Assembly (NCBI GenBank): GCA_017993025.1 | Contig: JAGONL010000058.1 | Span: 1-5,062, forward strand | From: Candidatus Saccharimonadota bacterium | GTDB lineage: Bacteria; Patescibacteriota; Saccharimonadia; Saccharimonadales; SZUA-47 | DNA length: 5,062 nucleotides | Direction: 5' to 3' | Part shown: positions 2,735 to 5,062 of the stretch, in pieces | Numbering within the stretch: the first letter of the stretch is position 1 | How the letters are laid out: each line of letters opens with the position of its first letter | Notes under the pieces: generated by a model | What the model was told of the DNA's origin: nothing | What the model saw: the letters and a program-made list of their open reading frames with translations, nothing else | Databases searched by the model: none | Translations under genes and position numbers: made by a program

Positions 2735-5062
2735 ATGTATTCTATTTATGCAATACCCGTGCGACGCTACAGCAAAAAATTAATAGCCCTTGTTGCAACA
2801 CTTATACTTTTATCAAACAGCTTGGCTGGAACACTACCCTTTTTGCGTCCCGAAACAGCAAACGCAGTAACAAATTACACCGAAATTCCTTTTACGCCAT
2901 CAGAGCTTAGCTCAAACTGGACACAGGACCGAACTACACCGTCTGGTGGCTATAACTCTACGAGTTTTGGTGGTCGTGACGACGTGCTTGAAATGAGAAT
3001 CGACACAACTAACCCTAGCCCAACACCTGGATTTTACCGAACTGAGGGTGTACAGCGCCAAATTACTGATGGCGACACCGTCAAAGCAGATTTATACGTA
3101 GATAGTAGCTGGTATAGCCAGGATGTACGTGCCGGATTATGGGCTGTAGGTAATGACGGAAGTGGTATAACTGCATATCCAATTGTAGAATTTATCGCAA
3201 ACAATGGTGGAGCCTACACCGGCTGGCGTGTTTGGGACGGAGTAAATGGTGGCTGGACAAACTCAGCAACTGCCTACAACCCTAACGCCTGGAACACACT
3301 TGAAATATCTCTAAACAAAACCACAGATCAGTTTGACGTTTTAGTTAACGGAAGCTTAATAACATCTAATGCTGGTGGTGGATCAACACACATTGGTGCA
3401 GTAATACTAAATAGTTTCAACAACGCCAACAACGACATTTCCTACAACTACGCTTCAAGGTGGAGTAAATTGACTATAGGCATTGACGTTCCCCCAACGG
3501 TTGAAGCTTGCGTTTCAACAGCAAGTGTTCATACAACAGATTTAATTACGTGGAATACTACAGAAACGCGCGCAACTGGCCACAACGAGCTAACTGCTGA
3601 TGGTCTGCATATATATACTGAAGGGGCTACCTCAACTGACAAAGCTGCCGGTTACTTCGGGACCGATTTTGCGCTTAGTGGGCTCGGCAATCAAACAATA
3701 ACTGCCAGCATAGATTACGATATTAGTTCAGGCTTTGGGCTTACTCCGGGACTTCAACTGGTAACAGACTTTGACAATAACGGCACACCAGACGGAATTT
3801 TAGTCGGTGAATCAGTTTATGGAAACAACTGGTGGCTAACAAATTCAGCATCGCAATTTGTTAAAGATAACGCTCCAAATGTTGGGGGCGGTAACGGCTC
3901 TAATTGGTTTGGTACACCAAACCAATGGCTTACCAAATTCCCAGAGGCAAAAGTAAAAGCGATTGGATACAGTTTAGGTTCTGGCGTGTATGGCGACGGG
4001 GTACTTAAAAGAATTAGCCTAGGGTGCACAAATTACACCTTTGGTCTTCCAGTTCCTGTTCCACCTGCAACACCAACCAACCTACGCTTGAATAATGTTA
4101 ATGGTGAATTTGCCTGTGGTTTGGTCACGAGTATCAATTACATTACCCCAACCTGGAACGCTGTTGCGGGCGCAGTAAGCTATAACTACCGTGTTGTACT
4201 GCCTGATGGTGGCGTGTTTGGTCCAATTAATGTTGGCAATGTCACTAGCGTTTCCGGTGCCTTTGGCGGTGTTGGGCTATCTACGTTTAGTGTCCAAGCC
4301 GTAGATGCTGGCGGATTAACGTCTGACTGGGCTGTACCATGTGCTGTTACATATGACCCAGCAGTTCCTAGTGCTCCTACAAATCCACGCTGGGAAAACA
4401 GCGCCGGCGACACACTTGGTGCATATACAAACGTAAATCTTGTTACACCTATTTGGGACGCTCCGGCCACAGGTCCAGTAGACCACTACGAATACAGTTT
4501 CCAAAGTCCAATAGCTGGTTGGTCAGCACCAGAGCCTTTCTATACAACAAGCATTCCAAACCAATCATTTTACGGTGGCGGTGACAGTGGCACAGAAGGT
4601 GTATGGCAGTTCAGAGTTCGCACCGTTTCAGCATCTGGTCTAACATCTGACTGGGCTGTTGCGCCAACTATTACTTATGACAAAACCCTACCAGGTTTAC
4701 CGGTTCATGAGTTCCCTGCAGACAATAGCTTCATCAACTATAACAACTTCTGGTTTGAATGGACCGACGCTACAGACGCTGTCAGTTATGAAACACAGTA
4801 TTCCCAGAACCCTGCTGTTGACGTAAACGGAGCATTCCAAAATGTCCAGTGGAGCGGTGACTACCAAAACATTCAGCCATCCAGCTCTAACGCTCATTCA
4901 GTAGGCGCAAACGGCACATGGTATTGGCAAGTACGCGCAGTTGACGTAGCTGGAAATAAGAGCGCCTGGACATCCCCGTGGAAAGTTACAATCGACATGT
5001 CTACACCAACCCTTCCAACGTCAAGCATGACTCAGGATAGTGACAATGCAAGTGTGTTAAAT
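2735..5062 (+). CDS. Large secreted multidomain surface protein, C-terminus cut by window edge
   Basis: The frame is open for 776 codons to the right edge with no stop. A signal peptide is clear: basic RRYSKK (10-15), a hydrophobic core (16-31), and a likely cleavage after A44 (T-A-N-A). Residues 45-250 look like a concanavalin/LamG-type beta sandwich (alternating strands rich in W, Y, N and G; VRAGLWAVG, WNTLEISLN, FDVLVNGSLI), suggesting carbohydrate or surface binding. Residues 259-435 form a second domain bounded by C259 and C431. It contains a calcium-type loop DFDNNGTPDG (345-354) and the pattern NNWWLTNSASQFVKDNAP...WFGTPNQWL...GYSLGSGVYGDG, a pattern I associate with secreted Saccharibacteria proteins. 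Fibronectin III-like repeats follow at about 445-541, 543-649 and 650-754, each ending in a W-rich strand and Y/I-D; another appears to start near 755. Cysteines occur only as C259/C431 and C461/C536. The probable role is adhesion or host-surface interaction; no catalytic motif is visible so far. Domain names are by pattern, not search. Confidence 0.9.
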   Translation, partial: MYSIYAIPVRRYSKKLIALVATLILLSNSLAGTLPFLRPETANAVTNYTEIPFTPSELSSNWTQDRTTPSGGYNSTSFGGRDDVLEMRIDTTNPSPTPGFYRTEGVQRQITDGDTVKADLYVDSSWYSQDVRAGLWAVGNDGSGITAYPIVEFIANNGGAYTGWRVWDGVNGGWTNSATAYNPNAWNTLEISLNKTTDQFDVLVNGSLITSNAGGGSTHIGAVILNSFNNANNDISYNYASRWSKLTIGIDVPPTVEACVSTASVHTTDLITWNTTETRATGHNELTADGLHIYTEGATSTDKAAGYFGTDFALSGLGNQTITASIDYDISSGFGLTPGLQLVTDFDNNGTPDGILVGESVYGNNWWLTNSASQFVKDNAPNVGGGNGSNWFGTPNQWLTKFPEAKVKAIGYSLGSGVYGDGVLKRISLGCTNYTFGLPVPVPPATPTNLRLNNVNGEFACGLVTSINYITPTWNAVAGAVSYNYRVVLPDGGVFGPINVGNVTSVSGAFGGVGLSTFSVQAVDAGGLTSDWAVPCAVTYDPAVPSAPTNPRWENSAGDTLGAYTNVNLVTPIWDAPATGPVDHYEYSFQSPIAGWSAPEPFYTTSIPNQSFYGGGDSGTEGVWQFRVRTVSASGLTSDWAVAPTITYDKTLPGLPVHEFPADNSFINYNNFWFEWTDATDAVSYETQYSQNPAVDVNGAFQNVQWSGDYQNIQPSSSNAHSVGANGTWYWQVRAVDVAGNKSAWTSPWKVTIDMSTPTLPTSSMTQDSDNASVLN
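4067..4996 (+). repeat. Three tandem fibronectin III-like protein repeats
   Basis: Units of about 105-108 residues end at D541, D649 and D754. Their shared ends are GLTSDWAVPCAVTYD, GLTSDWAVAPTITYD and NKSAWTSPWKVTID, each followed by a proline-rich linker. The first two units also keep DNA similarity around the TCTGACTGGGCTGT core (near 4321 and 4647), which suggests fairly recent duplication or exchange. The third is more diverged. Confidence 0.7.

Noticed and set aside
2376..2783. Plus-strand open frames at 2376-2600 and 2601-2783
   Set aside because: The first is antisense to the well-supported hydrolase. The second covers the divergent promoter region, lacks a ribosome binding site and overlaps the start of the surface-protein gene.
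2725..2910. Plus-strand open frame of 61 codons starting at a GTG
   Set aside because: It is out of frame with the signal-peptide-bearing surface gene, which has the correctly spaced GAGGTG; this GTG lies within that site.
3817..4897. Minus-strand open frames inside the surface-protein gene
   Set aside because: They are shadows of a 776-codon frame with clear domain structure, and show no starts, domains or ribosome sites of their own.
1..5062. UGA-to-glycine recoding as in Gracilibacteria/SR1
   Set aside because: No UGA occurs in frame within any gene, including the 776-codon one, and the terminators seen are TAG and TAA.
1..5062. CRISPR array or insertion sequence
   Set aside because: No regularly spaced short repeats, terminal inverted repeats or transposase frame were found; the only repeats are protein-domain repeats in the surface gene.

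Overview
The window looks like part of a small, AT-rich bacterial genome, most probably a Patescibacteria/CPR lineage and within it Candidatus Saccharibacteria (TM7). The grounds are the density of tiny two-helix membrane proteins, tRNAs with encoded CCA ends, start codons sitting about one promoter spacing behind an extended -10 box (leaderless-looking genes), and a large secreted surface protein whose second domain has a sequence pattern I associate with Saccharibacteria. The lineage is inference. The standard code is used: no UGA is read through in any gene here. The long surface-protein gene on the right appears more GC-rich than the left half (judged by eye).

Layout, left to right. 1-206 (-): 5' part of a small membrane-protein gene that runs off the left edge. 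218-304 (-): tRNA-Leu(UAA), directly upstream of that gene, with its own extended -10 promoter; a second near-consensus promoter straddles its 5' end. 439-945 (+): HNH endonuclease-like protein whose frame runs through most of 881-954 (+), tRNA-Cys(GCA). 966-1133 (-): 55-residue glycine-rich two-helix membrane protein, convergent with the tRNA. 1216-1578 (+): 120-residue two-helix membrane protein with a perfect extended -10 placed for a leaderless start. About 1597-1800 (+): an intergenic region that folds into a long, nearly perfect hairpin arm and ends in a terminator, an apparent unassigned structured RNA. Two more hairpins (1803-1858) separate it from 1863-2531 (-), a membrane-anchored SGNH/GDSL hydrolase. 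A 203-base divergent promoter region follows. 2735-5062 (+) is a secreted multidomain surface protein (signal peptide, lectin-like sandwich, a Cys-flanked domain with a calcium-type loop, at least three fibronectin III-like repeats), cut by the right edge after 776 codons.

Nearly everything encoded here acts at the envelope: four membrane or membrane-anchored proteins and one large exported protein. The divergent pair (SGNH hydrolase and surface protein) could be co-regulated, and the surface protein is a plausible adhesin or carbohydrate-binding factor for an episymbiont, but neither role is shown by sequence alone. The observations most worth following are the structured RNA, the endonuclease/tRNA-Cys overlap, the repeated leaderless promoter-start geometry, and the unusual 5' end of the hydrolase gene.
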